Below are positions 15,067 through 23,895 of a DNA stretch of 24,810 nt, piece after piece. Source of the DNA: Boseongicola sp. SB0662_bin_57 (lineage in GTDB: Bacteria; Pseudomonadota; Alphaproteobacteria; Rhodobacterales; Rhodobacteraceae); contig VXPN01000191.1 of NCBI GenBank assembly GCA_009839535.1, positions 1 to 24,810 of the forward strand. The letters run 5' to 3'. Numbering within the stretch: the stretch's first letter is position 1; every line of letters begins with the position of its first letter. Made by a program: the position numbers and the translations under genes. The notes under the pieces were generated by a model that saw only the letters and a list, made by a program, of their open reading frames with translations, was not told the origin of the DNA and made no database searches.

Positions 15067-15399
15067 TTGACCTTCCCTTCTTCCGGCGTTCCGAAAATTT
15101 CGACCAGCGGTGAAGACCAGGAAAGAGGTGAACTCCGGCAGTTGATGATGAAGTTCGGCCAGCAGGACCTGGACGTCCTTCCGCCGGTCAACCGGCAATG
15201 AAATTGCCTGACCTTGAGGGTCATTGCAGGGCGCCTCCGATCTCGGAAGTCTTGGTGGCACTAAGCCGTTGCGCCGGCCAGAAATCAAGTTCCACGAGGC
15301 ATTTTTCGGCGATCGTGTAGTGACAAGTCCGCGCTGATCGGCTATGTGCCCGCCGTCCGAAATTTCGAGTTTCCAAGAATGCCAGCAAGAGGAAAGAAT
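15067..15399. other. intergenic region between the PhyH-like gene and dksA
   Basis: This 333-bp divergent region should carry promoters for both genes. A plus-strand frame ending at 15201 encodes GELRQLMMKFGQQDLDVLPP near its end, which looks protein-like, but no start or family was recognised; it may be the remnant of a lost gene. No terminator or operator was identified with confidence. Confidence 0.45.
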
Positions 15400-15822
15400 G
15401 TGAAAGCAGCCACCGTTCTTGACGATGACTATCGTCCCGCAGATGACGAACCCTTCATGAACGAACGTCAGCTCGAGTACTTTCGCAAGAAGCTCCTGAT
15501 CTGGAAGTCCGAACTGATGGGCGACAGCAAGACCACGATCGAAGGTCTTCAAGACACGACCCGGAACATTCCCGACATCGCGGACAGGGCCAGCGAAGAA
15601 GCGGACAGGGCACTGGAACTTCGCACCAGGGACCGCCAGCGCAAGCTGGTTGCCAAGATTGATCAAGCCTTGCGCCGCATCGACGCAGGAGATTACGGCT
15701 ATTGCGAGGACACGGGAGAGCCGATCTCGCTCAAGCGGCTGGACGCGCGCCCGATTGCGACACTTAGTCTCGAGGCCCAGGAACGTCACGAACGGGCGGA
15801 GAAGGTGCATCGCGACAGCTGA
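15400..15822 (+). CDS. dksA: DksA-type RNA polymerase-binding regulator
   Basis: This 140-residue protein is a DksA homologue: MNERQLEYFRKKLLIWK begins the coiled coil, followed by the Asp-rich tip region (ADRASEEADRA) and a C-terminal zinc-finger-like domain. In the finger only one of the four cysteines remains (YGYCEDTGEPI, then PIATLSLEAQERHE), the form familiar from Rhodobacterales, where DksA probably works without zinc. DksA binds in the RNA polymerase secondary channel and, with ppGpp, adjusts transcription to nutrient state. The GTG at 15400 was preferred to ATGs at 15346 and 15379 because AGAGG lies 7 bases upstream and the resulting MKAATV...DDYRP start matches the family. The flavin monooxygenase gene follows after 63 bp. 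Confidence 0.92.
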   Translation: MKAATVLDDDYRPADDEPFMNERQLEYFRKKLLIWKSELMGDSKTTIEGLQDTTRNIPDIADRASEEADRALELRTRDRQRKLVAKIDQALRRIDAGDYGYCEDTGEPISLKRLDARPIATLSLEAQERHERAEKVHRDS

Positions 15823-15885
15823 GGCGGTTGCAATGCGCCGCCGGACGCAGTGCAGGTCCTGGTTCCGCCCGGAAGGCTGCCTTTC

Positions 15886-17022
15886 ATGAGGCCTCTCAAG
15901 ATCACGATTGCCGGAGCCGGGATTGGCGGGCTGGCTGCTGCGATCGCCCTGGCACGTGACGGACATTCGGTCCGCGTGAGCGAACGGACGCGTGGACTCG
16001 GTCAGGTCGGTGCCGGCATCCAGATAAGTCCGAATGGCATGGCCGTCCTGGGAGCGCTTGGACTGGACGAGGCGTTCCGCGCCGAGACTGTCCGGCTCGA
16101 AGCCGTGCGTCTCAGGGACGGGCCGAGCGGGCGAGAGGTGGCAACTCTGGACTTCGGGCTCCATGCCGGAGACCTGTGCTGGCAACTCTCGCACAGGGCC
16201 ACTCTCGTTGCGCGACTTGCGAATGCCGCGAGAAGTGCCGGCGCTGCCATCGAACTGGGATGCGACTGCATGCCCCCGCCAGCCGGACAGGCGCTGGAAG
16301 GCGAAGACTTGCTGATCGGCGCCGACGGCATCAGGTCCCGGATGCGTGCACGCGTGGACGGTGCATCATCGCCGTTCTTCACCCGTCAGGTCGCCTGGCG
16401 CACCGTGATTCCCGACGCAGGCGGCGAACCGGTCGTCGAGGTCCATATGGGTCCCGGCCGTCATCTCGTGACCTATCCGATCGAGGGCGGGCGACGCAAC
16501 ATCGCGGCATTTGAAGAACGTACGGAATGGGTGGACGAGGGCTGGACCCACCAGGACGACCCCGACAATCTTCGTGCGGCCTTTGCCGGGTTTGGGCCGG
16601 AAGTTCGACGCTTGCTGGAATCAGTCGGGCACGCGCATCTCTGGGGCCTGTTCCGCCATCGGGTGGCGCGACGCTGGGTTCAGGGCCGAAAGGTCCTTCT
16701 TGGCGACGCCGCGCATCCGACGCTTCCGTTCCTTGCGCAGGGGGCAAACCTTGCTCTCGAGGACGCATGGGTTCTTGCAGCCGCAATCCGCCGGCATGAT
16801 CTGCCCGAGGCGCTCGAAAGATATCAGGCGCTGCGGATCCCCAGGGCAAGACGGATCGTGGATGCCGCCACCAGCAATGCACGCAACTACCACCTCCGCG
16901 TTCCACCTGTCCGCCTTGTCGCCCATGCGGCGCTCAAGGCAGCGAGCGCGATTGCTCCGGTGGCCATGCTCAAGCGGTTCGACTGGATCTATCGTCATGA
17001 CGTCACCTCGCTCGATGTCTGA
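15886..17022 (+). CDS. FAD-dependent monooxygenase, salicylate hydroxylase-like
   Basis: This 378-residue protein is a class A flavin monooxygenase. It shows the FAD-binding GAGIGGLAAAIAL (residues 10-22), the middle GADGIRSRMRARV motif and the second FAD motif GDAAHPTLPFLAQGANLALED. The class uses NAD(P)H and FAD to hydroxylate aromatic rings; it is closest in pattern to salicylate/3-hydroxybenzoate hydroxylases. The stretch between the second beta strand region and GADG is short, so the substrate pocket may be reduced. The start at ATG 15886 directly precedes the Rossmann fold; an upstream in-frame ATG at 15850 would add 12 unmatched residues. It lies 63 bp after dksA and 36 bp before zapE. 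Whether it belongs to the oxygenase cluster or to the housekeeping neighbourhood is not clear. Confidence 0.88.
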   Translation: MRPLKITIAGAGIGGLAAAIALARDGHSVRVSERTRGLGQVGAGIQISPNGMAVLGALGLDEAFRAETVRLEAVRLRDGPSGREVATLDFGLHAGDLCWQLSHRATLVARLANAARSAGAAIELGCDCMPPPAGQALEGEDLLIGADGIRSRMRARVDGASSPFFTRQVAWRTVIPDAGGEPVVEVHMGPGRHLVTYPIEGGRRNIAAFEERTEWVDEGWTHQDDPDNLRAAFAGFGPEVRRLLESVGHAHLWGLFRHRVARRWVQGRKVLLGDAAHPTLPFLAQGANLALEDAWVLAAAIRRHDLPEALERYQALRIPRARRIVDAATSNARNYHLRVPPVRLVAHAALKAASAIAPVAMLKRFDWIYRHDVTSLDV

Positions 17023-17058
17023 CTTGATCCTGCAAGCCCTGTGTGATTGACGGCACCG

Positions 17059-18132
17059 ATGGGACAAGTGACCGAAGCGTATGAAGCGCGGGTCGCAAGT
17101 GGCGACTTCGACGCCGACCCGGCCCAAGTGACGGTTCTGCCCGAACTGGACCGGGTCGCCGGAGCGCTGAAGTCTGCGCCGCCGCGGAAGGTGCTCGGGC
17201 GCGTCCTCAAGCGAACGCCGGAATTCACCGCAGGCATCTACCTCTGGGGCGGCGTCGGACGCGGGAAGTCCATGCTGATGGACCTTCTCCACGATGTGGC
17301 GGGCGACGACCAGTCTCGCCGAATCCACTTCCATGCCTTCATGCAGGAAGTTCAGGGCCGCCTGCACGAGGCGCGCAAGACCCAGGTCGATGACGCGTTG
17401 ATTCCGGTGGCGGCGGCAATGGGCGACGGGCTCAGGCTCCTTTGCCTTGACGAAATGCAGATATCGGACATCGCGGACGCAATGATTGTCGGGCGGTTCT
17501 TCGAGCAGTTGCTGGACACGGGAGTCGTGGTCGTGACCACGTCCAACCTGCTGCCGGACGACCTATACAAGGACGGTCTCAACCGCGCCCTGTTCCTTCC
17601 GTTCATTGAACTCATCAAGGCGCGTCTGTCGGTCATCGAGCTGGCGTCGCCCCGCGACCATCGCCAGGACAGGCTTGAAGGCGAACAGGTCTACTTTCAT
17701 CCTGCGGATGCATCAGCGCGTGCCGCGGTGGAGAGACTTTGGAACGGCTTCTTCCGATGCGACGCCGAATCCCTCGTGCTCTCGGTAAAGGGTCGCAGGA
17801 TCGAGATTCCCCAGTTTGCCAACGGCGTGGCAAGGGCGAGGTTCCCGGACCTGTGCGGCCAGCCGCTTGGCCCGGCAGACTATCTTGCAATTGCGGGCGC
17901 GGTCCGTGTCCTGATTCTCGAGGAGATTCCGTATTTCAGTTCCGAGAACGCCAACGAGACCCGCCGCTTCGTGACCTTGATCGACACGCTCTACGAGGCG
18001 CGCGTTCGGCTCATCGCCACGGCTGCGAACGCGCCGGAACGGCTGCAAGTCGAAGGCAGCGGCGCATTCGAGTTCGAGCGCACTGCAAGCAGGCTTCGCG
18101 AAATGCAGTCGGCGGAGTGGTGCCGGGCCTGA
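17059..18132 (+). CDS. zapE: cell division protein ZapE (AFG1-like ATPase)
   Basis: This 357-residue P-loop ATPase of the AFG1/ZapE family has Walker A GGVGRGKS with Lys70, Walker B LLCLDEMQISD and the family sequence YLWGGVGRGKSMLMD. ZapE associates with the FtsZ ring in E. coli and is needed under stress; the mitochondrial homologue Afg1/LACE1 helps with protein quality control. ATG 17059 is used; an in-frame TTG at 17047 would add four residues, and neither has a clear Shine-Dalgarno sequence. The gene follows the flavin monooxygenase by 36 bp. Malate dehydrogenase genes often follow zapE in proteobacteria, whereas here ligA comes next. Confidence 0.9.
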   Translation: MGQVTEAYEARVASGDFDADPAQVTVLPELDRVAGALKSAPPRKVLGRVLKRTPEFTAGIYLWGGVGRGKSMLMDLLHDVAGDDQSRRIHFHAFMQEVQGRLHEARKTQVDDALIPVAAAMGDGLRLLCLDEMQISDIADAMIVGRFFEQLLDTGVVVVTTSNLLPDDLYKDGLNRALFLPFIELIKARLSVIELASPRDHRQDRLEGEQVYFHPADASARAAVERLWNGFFRCDAESLVLSVKGRRIEIPQFANGVARARFPDLCGQPLGPADYLAIAGAVRVLILEEIPYFSSENANETRRFVTLIDTLYEARVRLIATAANAPERLQVEGSGAFEFERTASRLREMQSAEWCRA

Positions 18133-18298
18133 GCCTGGAACGCATTTGGCGGCCTGACCGGCTCCCCAAGGCGCCAATGAGGCAAGGCGGACCCGCGGCG
18201 CTTGCCGTGAAGTGCGCTCGCTCTGAACACGTTTGACTCCGGTTGTCTTTGCGCAAGGACTGGACAATGAATGGAGGCGACCCTGCCGAGTGAATTGC

Positions 18299-20461
18299 AT
18301 GCCGCAGAATGCCCAGACGAAAGACGTAGCGTCACTCACCCAAGAGGAAGCCGGGGCCGAACTGGCTCGCTTGGCCACGGTGCTGCATGCCGCGGACGAG
18401 GCGTATCACCAGAAAGACGCGCCAGTTCTCACTGACGCGGACTACGATTCCCTCAAGCGCCGGAATGTCGAAATCGAGCGCCGCTTCCCGGATCTCAAGA
18501 AAGAGGACTCTCCCTCCGAACAGGTGGGTGCCGCGCCTTCCGAGGGCTTCCGGAAGATCCCGCATTCGATCCCGATGCTGTCTCTGGAAAACGCGTTTGA
18601 TGAATCGGACGTGACGGAGTTCGACCGCGCCATCCGCAAGTTCCTGGGCATGTCCGAAGCCGACCCTCTGGCATACACGGCGGAGCCGAAAATTGATGGC
18701 CTGTCGCTGTCCTTGAGGTACGAGGGCGGCCAGTTGGTTCACGCGGCCACGCGGGGGGACGGCACGATTGGCGAAGACGTCACGTCCAATGCGTTGACAA
18801 TCAGGGACGTTCCGGAACGCATCAAGTCGGCCCCTGAACTGCTGGAGGTTCGGGGCGAAGTCTACATGAGCCACGAAGACTTCGCCGCCCTGAACGCTCG
18901 CCAAGCCGAGCAAGACGAAAAGACGTTTGCAAACCCCCGCAACGCCGCAGCCGGATCGCTCAGGCAGCTTGATTCCCGGATAACGGCCAAGCGGCCATTG
19001 AGGTTCTTTGCCTATGCCTGGGGCAGCGTCAGCGAATCGCTGGCGGACACGCAGGAAGGGGCAATCAACCGGCTGAAGGGCGTCGGATTTGCGACCAACC
19101 CTCTCATGGCGCTGTGCAACGGAACTGCAGACCTGGTTGCCCACTATCGCCGGATCGAGGAGGCGCGCGCCACGCTCGACTACGACATCGACGGCGTTGT
19201 CTACAAGGTGAACGATCTCGGCCTCCAGGCCAGGCTCGGGTTTCGCTCGACGACACCTCGGTGGGCGATTGCGCACAAATTCCCTGCAGAACTTGCCTGG
19301 ACCCAGCTGGAAGCGATCGACATCCAGGTGGGGCGTACCGGTGCGCTTTCACCCGTGGCGAGGCTGCAGCCGGTCACTGTCGGCGGCGTGGTCGTGTCAA
19401 ATGCCACCCTTCACAACGAGGACTACATCGCCGGGCGCGACGCGAGCGGCAGCGAGATCAGGGACGGCAAGGACATTCGGGCAGGTGACTGGGTGCAGAT
19501 CTACCGAGCGGGCGACGTGATCCCGAAGGTCGCGGACGTTGATCTCTCCAAGAGACCCAAGGATGCGAGACCATACGAATTTCCGGAAGAATGTCCCGTG
19601 TGCGGGTCGCCCGCCATCCGGGAAGAAGGAGATGCCGTGCGTCGATGCACCGGGGGCCTCATATGCCGTGCACAGGCTGTCGAGAAACTCAAGCACTTTG
19701 TTTCGCGTGGCGCCTTCGACATCGAAGGTCTCGGGGCAAAGCAGGTTGAGGACTTCCATTGCCGCGGCTGGATTGTCGAACTGGCCGACATTTTCCTGTT
19801 GGAGGAGCGCGACCGCGAAAGGGAGAGACGCCTGAAAGACGTTGACGGGTGGGGGGAAAGGTCCGCGGACAAGCTCTTTGCAGCCATCGGGGCGCGCAGA
19901 AGAATCCACTTCCATCGGTTCCTGTTCAGCTTGGGCATCCGGCATCTCGGAGAGGCGGCGGCCAAGGACCTTGCACGCCACTTCAACGACTGGTCTCCTC
20001 TTGCCGCCGCTGCAATCGACGCGGCCAAGGAACCGGCCGTGAACGACGCGTCACAGGCCGCCCTTGACGGGAGTCCAGCCTGGAAGGAATTCCTCTCCAT
20101 CGATGGAGTGGGCCGGACCTTGGTCCGGTCACTCGTCCTGATCATGGATCAAGAGGCTGAGCGCGCTTCGATCGGGCGCCTCGTGAGGCACTTGGAGATC
20201 GTTCCGCCTGACGCCCAGGCATCCGGCAGTCCGGTTGCCGGAAAGGCCATCGTCTTCACTGGAACGCTGAGCAGGATGACTCGCAACGAAGCCAAGGCGC
20301 GGGCAGAAGCGCTTGGAGCAAGGGTTTCAGGCTCCGTTTCCTCCAAGACCGATCTGGTTGTGGCCGGACCGGGTGCGGGGTCGAAGGTCAAGAAGGCTGC
20401 GGAGCTCGGTGTCGAAACGATTGACGAGGACGAATGGCTTGCCCTTGTCGGCGACGCATGA
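18299..20461 (+). CDS. ligA: NAD-dependent DNA ligase
   Basis: This 720-residue protein is a full-length LigA. Domains in order: the Ia NMN-binding region (YDSLKRRNVEIE), adenylation domain with Lys131 in EPKIDGLSL, OB fold, a four-cysteine zinc finger (CPVCG...RRCTGG...ICRAQ), helix-hairpin-helix region and a C-terminal BRCT domain (GKAIVFTGTLSRMTR). It seals nicks in replication and repair using NAD+. ATG 18299 is chosen because homology begins soon after; GTG 18290 and an ATG at 18233 are in frame, but the extra residues do not look conserved. The stop shares bases with the recG start (ATGATGG), so ligA and recG are coupled. Confidence 0.97.
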   Translation: MPQNAQTKDVASLTQEEAGAELARLATVLHAADEAYHQKDAPVLTDADYDSLKRRNVEIERRFPDLKKEDSPSEQVGAAPSEGFRKIPHSIPMLSLENAFDESDVTEFDRAIRKFLGMSEADPLAYTAEPKIDGLSLSLRYEGGQLVHAATRGDGTIGEDVTSNALTIRDVPERIKSAPELLEVRGEVYMSHEDFAALNARQAEQDEKTFANPRNAAAGSLRQLDSRITAKRPLRFFAYAWGSVSESLADTQEGAINRLKGVGFATNPLMALCNGTADLVAHYRRIEEARATLDYDIDGVVYKVNDLGLQARLGFRSTTPRWAIAHKFPAELAWTQLEAIDIQVGRTGALSPVARLQPVTVGGVVVSNATLHNEDYIAGRDASGSEIRDGKDIRAGDWVQIYRAGDVIPKVADVDLSKRPKDARPYEFPEECPVCGSPAIREEGDAVRRCTGGLICRAQAVEKLKHFVSRGAFDIEGLGAKQVEDFHCRGWIVELADIFLLEERDRERERRLKDVDGWGERSADKLFAAIGARRRIHFHRFLFSLGIRHLGEAAAKDLARHFNDWSPLAAAAIDAAKEPAVNDASQAALDGSPAWKEFLSIDGVGRTLVRSLVLIMDQEAERASIGRLVRHLEIVPPDAQASGSPVAGKAIVFTGTLSRMTRNEAKARAEALGARVSGSVSSKTDLVVAGPGAGSKVKKAAELGVETIDEDEWLALVGDA

Positions 20462-22548
20462 TGGGTCGTCCCGAGATTCTCTTTCCGCTCTTTGCTTCGC
20501 TTGATTCGCTGCCAGGCATTGGCCCGAAGCTTGTGCGCGTGCTCGGGCAGATGGAAATCGGCAAGCCCCGGGACCTGCTCTTCACGTTGCCGAGTTCCGG
20601 CGTTGATCGCCGAATCCGGCCCACCGTCAAGGACGCAGCCTTGCCGACGACGGTCACGACCGAAGTGACCGTGCTGCGGCACCTGCCAAGCCAGGCCAAG
20701 GGACGGCCTTATCGTGTACGCGTATCAGACTCTGAAGTGGAGTTTCCGCTGGTCTTCTTCCACGCCAGGTCCGACTGGCTGCAAAGGCGGCTTCCGGAAG
20801 GTGAGCGTCGCGTTGTCTCGGGAAGGGCGGAGCTGTTCGATGGCGCGGTTCAGATGGTTCACCCCGACTACATCCTCGCGCCCGAGGAGGCCCGTCAGCT
20901 GCCGAAGTTCGAGCCCGTATATCCGCTGACCCAAGGGCTTGTGCAGGGCGTCATGGCCAAGGCCATGGCTGCGGCAGTTGAAAGGGCGCCGGAACTTGAC
21001 GACTGGCTGGAGCCGGCATTTCTGGAGAGCATGGGTTGGCCGCGCTGGCATGATGCGGTGACGCGAGTTCATGCCCCGGACTCGGCGAAGGACATCAATC
21101 CCGATGCGCCCGCACGTCAGCGGCTTGCATATGACGAGTTTCTTGCCCACCAGGTGACCCTGGCGCTCGCCCGGTCCCTTCGGAAAAGGCGCAAGGGACG
21201 GTCGACGACTGCAACTGGTCACCTTCAGGCAAAGGCCATTGAGGCCCTGCCGTACCGGCCGACAGGCGCGCAAGTTCGCGCAACGCGCGAAATCTGCGAA
21301 GACCTGGCGGCTTCGGAGCGGATGAACCGCCTTCTTCAGGGCGATGTCGGGTCAGGCAAGACGTTTGTCGCATTCATGTCCTTGCTGGCTGCGGTCGAAG
21401 TTGGCGGGCAGGGCGCCCTCATGGCGCCGACCGAAATACTGGCCCGCCAGCATCTGGAAGCACTCAGGCCGATGGCCGAGGCCGCGCACGTCGTGCTTGA
21501 GCTCCTCACGGGGCGTGACAAGGGCAAGGAGCGTGCGGCCAAGCTTGCCGCACTCAAGAACGGAGAAATCCAGATTCTCTTGGGAACCCATGCCGTGTTT
21601 CAGGAGGATGTCGCATTTCGGGATCTTCGCGTCGCAGTGATCGACGAACAGCATCGATTCGGCGTTGCGCAACGCATGGAACTCGGAAAGAAGGGCGATA
21701 CGGTCGATGTGCTGGTGATGACGGCAACGCCCATCCCCCGATCCTTGAGTTTGACCCGTTTTGGCGACATGGACATGTCCGTGCTGGACGAGAAACCGCC
21801 GGGCCGGAACCCCGTCACCACTGCCGCAGTGCCGCACGGCCGGATCGGCCGAGTGGAGACGCAGTTGAAGGCCGCGGTGGAGAATGGTCGGCAGGCGTAC
21901 TGGGTTTGCCCACTTGTGGGCGAAAGCGACAGCCATCCCCAAACGGCTGCCGAGGAGCGATTCCTGCGACTGCGCACGGTTCTCGGCAAGCAAGCAGTTG
22001 GTCTTGTTCACGGGCAGTTGCCGTCTGGCGAAAGGGATGCTGCCATGGCGGCCTTTGTCTCTGGAGATACGCGAGTTCTGGTTGCAACGACAGTCATCGA
22101 GGTTGGCGTGGACGTGCCGAACGCCTCGATCATGGTGATCGAAGGCGCGGAGTCCTTCGGCCTTTCGCAACTGCATCAAATGCGGGGCAGGGTTGGTCGC
22201 GGCGCAGAGCGGTCAGCTTGCCTGCTGCTCTATCGCTCGCCGCTTTCCGACTCCGCACGGCGGCGCATTGAGATTCTGCGGGCGACGGAAGACGGCTTTC
22301 GGATTGCGGAAGAGGATCTCGCGATGCGCGGCGCGGGGGATGTGCTTGGTACAGCGCAGTCGGGGCTTCCGCGGTTCCGGATCGCCGATTGGGAAAGCCA
22401 TGGGTCGCTGCTTTCCGTCGCGAATCGAGATGCCGGGGAGCTCGTGGCGCGTGACCCGGAACTCAAGACACGGCGTGGAGAGGCCGTGCGAACGCTTCTT
22501 TGGTTGCTGGAGCAGGACAAGGCAATCACAATGATTTCAGTGGGTTAA
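20458..22548 (+). CDS. recG: ATP-dependent DNA helicase RecG
   Basis: This 696-residue protein is a complete RecG. An N-terminal wedge/OB region precedes the helicase core with Walker A GDVGSGKTF (Lys301), DEQHRFGV as motif II, TATPIPRSL as motif III, and motifs V-VI in TTVIEVGVDVPNA and QMRGRVGRG. RecG reverses stalled replication forks and processes Holliday junctions. Two adjacent starts, ATG 20458 and ATG 20461, are possible; the first overlaps the ligA stop. Its stop codon at 22546-22548 is followed by about 60 bp before the next small gene. Confidence 0.97.
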   Translation: MMGRPEILFPLFASLDSLPGIGPKLVRVLGQMEIGKPRDLLFTLPSSGVDRRIRPTVKDAALPTTVTTEVTVLRHLPSQAKGRPYRVRVSDSEVEFPLVFFHARSDWLQRRLPEGERRVVSGRAELFDGAVQMVHPDYILAPEEARQLPKFEPVYPLTQGLVQGVMAKAMAAAVERAPELDDWLEPAFLESMGWPRWHDAVTRVHAPDSAKDINPDAPARQRLAYDEFLAHQVTLALARSLRKRRKGRSTTATGHLQAKAIEALPYRPTGAQVRATREICEDLAASERMNRLLQGDVGSGKTFVAFMSLLAAVEVGGQGALMAPTEILARQHLEALRPMAEAAHVVLELLTGRDKGKERAAKLAALKNGEIQILLGTHAVFQEDVAFRDLRVAVIDEQHRFGVAQRMELGKKGDTVDVLVMTATPIPRSLSLTRFGDMDMSVLDEKPPGRNPVTTAAVPHGRIGRVETQLKAAVENGRQAYWVCPLVGESDSHPQTAAEERFLRLRTVLGKQAVGLVHGQLPSGERDAAMAAFVSGDTRVLVATTVIEVGVDVPNASIMVIEGAESFGLSQLHQMRGRVGRGAERSACLLLYRSPLSDSARRRIEILRATEDGFRIAEEDLAMRGAGDVLGTAQSGLPRFRIADWESHGSLLSVANRDAGELVARDPELKTRRGEAVRTLLWLLEQDKAITMISVG

Positions 22549-22608
22549 GGTTAGTTTGCACGCTTTGTTCACGAATGTTCGCCTAAAGGTCTTTACATTT
22601 GGTCAAGA

Positions 22609-22794
22609 ATGAGAACAATTAAGCAACACACGCATCGCCTGCCGATCGTGAGCGAATGGCAAGAGGTCGCCAAAATGAAAGAGCTGAAAGAGACGATTTC
22701 CCGCAACGCTGCAACCTTGCCCGGCGACTTTGCCGGCGGCGCGGCGTTGGTGCTTCTTACATTTATCGGTGTGTCCCTGTCTGGATTTTTCTGA
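22609..22794 (+). CDS. small single-span membrane protein
   Basis: This frame of up to 61 residues ends with an apolar helix, FAGGAALVLLTFIGVSLSGFF, running to the C-terminus. The longer start is ATG 22609; ATG 22675, 39 residues from the end, has AGAGG about 9 bases upstream and the cleaner N-terminus MKELKETISRNAATLPGDF, so the real protein may be only 39 residues. I recognise no named family. The compact layout of amphipathic start, short linker and membrane helix is that of a real small membrane protein rather than random sequence. It is on its own between recG and a strong terminator at 22917-22955, so it probably has its own transcript. Confidence 0.6.
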   Translation: MRTIKQHTHRLPIVSEWQEVAKMKELKETISRNAATLPGDFAGGAALVLLTFIGVSLSGFF

Positions 22795-22853
22795 ACTGCG
22801 CCTGCCTGCGGTCTGGAACGTCGGTCCAAGCATCCTTTTCCGAATCCGATGCA

Positions 22854-22881
22854 CGACGATATCGTCGGGGCTCCTGCCCCG
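22854..22881 (+). other. two adjacent hairpins upstream of the terminator
   Basis: CGACGATATCGTCG (22854-22867) is a perfect 14-bp palindrome, and CGGGG-CTCCTG-CCCCG (22866-22881) is a 5-bp stem with a 6-base loop that shares two bases with it. Together with the terminator 36 bp further on, they give three structured elements within 100 nt of non-coding sequence, possibly a small RNA or a structured 3' UTR. The two stems are mutually exclusive at their shared bases. Confidence 0.4.
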
Positions 22882-22916
22882 AGCCTGGGACTGAGACGAA
22901 ACCAGACACGCAACTT

Positions 22917-22955
22917 GCCCGCCGTCGTTCCCAGGAATGCGGCGGGCCTCTTTTT
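22917..22955 (+). terminator. intrinsic terminator
   Basis: GCCCGCCG (22917-22924) pairs perfectly with CGGCGGGC (22940-22947) around a 15-base loop, followed by CTC and five T (22951-22955). This is a classic Rho-independent terminator for plus-strand transcripts from the small membrane protein gene, and possibly for read-through from recG. Confidence 0.88.
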
Positions 22956-23342
22956 GTCGCGATGCTCTTGAAGAGCTCTCTAGCAGGCGACGGCGGCTTG
23001 TGACGTCTCGGCTTGCCACAGCGGTCCCCGGAGGCGGAAGAGCTGGAGTGAGCGTGGCCAGTTCCTGCCTAAGCAGAACGGGCGTGCTCATGGCGTTAGC
23101 CGAAATGTTGGCCATTTTGTTTCGACATCTTGACGGCCAACCTTGTCGTTCTGCCAGCGCGGGCCTAAGGTGCATGGGCTGATGGCGCTTTCTGTGCCGT
23201 TAGCCCGCGTCGCGAATGCAGCCACGACCATTCCTGAAAAACGCATTTGACAGATCCATGCCCGAAAGATGTCTGCGACGGAAGAGAAGGCGAGCACGGG
23301 TCTTGATGCGCAACAGAACGATCCTGAACGCGAGAGGCCGCG
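22956..23342. other. gap without recognisable gene
   Basis: This 387-bp stretch lies between the terminator and the nucleotidyltransferase-like gene. Reading frames are open on both strands, but none has a recognisable domain. The promoter for the following gene pair must lie here; I could not identify it. The stretch may be decayed sequence accompanying the accessory gene pair. Confidence 0.5.
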
Positions 23343-23888
23343 ATGGAGATGAATGAGCTGGCGCATGTGCTGCGCGCCGCAAGAGCCATTACGGGAGAAT
23401 CGGTCTTCATGATCGTCGGGTCGCAAGCCATCCTTGCACAACATCCGGACGCGCCTGCTGCGATGAAGATGTCGATGGAGGTGGACATCCTTCCGAGAGA
23501 TCGGCCGGACCTGTCGGACTTGATCGAGGGGGCGCTTGGCGCGGAGTCGCACTTTCATGCGACCTTCGGATACCATGCCGACGGAATTGGCGAAGAAACC
23601 GCAATCCTGCCAATGGGATGGGAGGATCGTGCCTTTGTCCTGGAAGGGCACCCGCTCTTGGAGGGCGCCGTTGTAATCTGCCCGGAAATCCACGACCTGT
23701 GTGCCTCAAAGCTCATGGCCTTTCGCGAAAAGGACAGGTCCTGGGTAGAGGCGGCCGTGACAGCCGAACTTGCCGACCCGGCAACGATTGCCAGGCGACT
23801 TGACGGAATTGGTCGTGATCCGGGCGGGACCAGAGGCCTTGCGTCAAGATGGGTGAAGGCCATGGAGTGCCAGTCAAGTGAACCATGA
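23343..23888 (+). CDS. nucleotidyltransferase-like protein (DUF6036-like), candidate toxin-antitoxin component
   Basis: This 181-residue protein resembles a family of nucleotidyltransferase-fold proteins (DUF6036-like, recalled from pattern). It has the Gly26-Ser27 of the NT-fold GS motif in FMIVGSQAILAQ, followed by Glu46-x-Asp48 in SMEVDILP in place of the usual Asp-x-Asp pair, then PEIHDLCASKLMAFREKD, a helical segment typical of these proteins. NT-fold proteins of this kind often serve as a toxin or antitoxin that nucleotidylates its partner or tRNA. ATG 23343 is used, with GAGAGG upstream; 23349 is possible. The next gene starts about 8 bp after its stop, or overlaps it if its GTG is used, so they form a pair. 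Catalytic ability is uncertain given the Glu-x-Asp variant. Confidence 0.72.
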   Translation: MEMNELAHVLRAARAITGESVFMIVGSQAILAQHPDAPAAMKMSMEVDILPRDRPDLSDLIEGALGAESHFHATFGYHADGIGEETAILPMGWEDRAFVLEGHPLLEGAVVICPEIHDLCASKLMAFREKDRSWVEAAVTAELADPATIARRLDGIGRDPGGTRGLASRWVKAMECQSSEP

Positions 23889-23895
23889 GGACCGG

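Noticed and set aside
15067..15201. Plus-strand frame tail with GELRQLMMKFGQQDLDVLPP
   Set aside because: It reads like protein, but it has no start outside the antisense of the PhyH-like gene and no recognised family; left as a possible remnant.
15067..16194. Extension of the PhyH-like frame to 636 residues on the minus strand
   Set aside because: The extra 376 residues run antisense through dksA and the start of the flavin monooxygenase, show no family features, and a TTG with a good Shine-Dalgarno sequence lies where the homology begins.
22567..22580. Possible SOS (LexA) box GTTC-N6-GTTC before the small membrane protein gene
   Set aside because: The alphaproteobacterial LexA site as I know it is GTTC-N7-GTTC; the spacing here is one base short.
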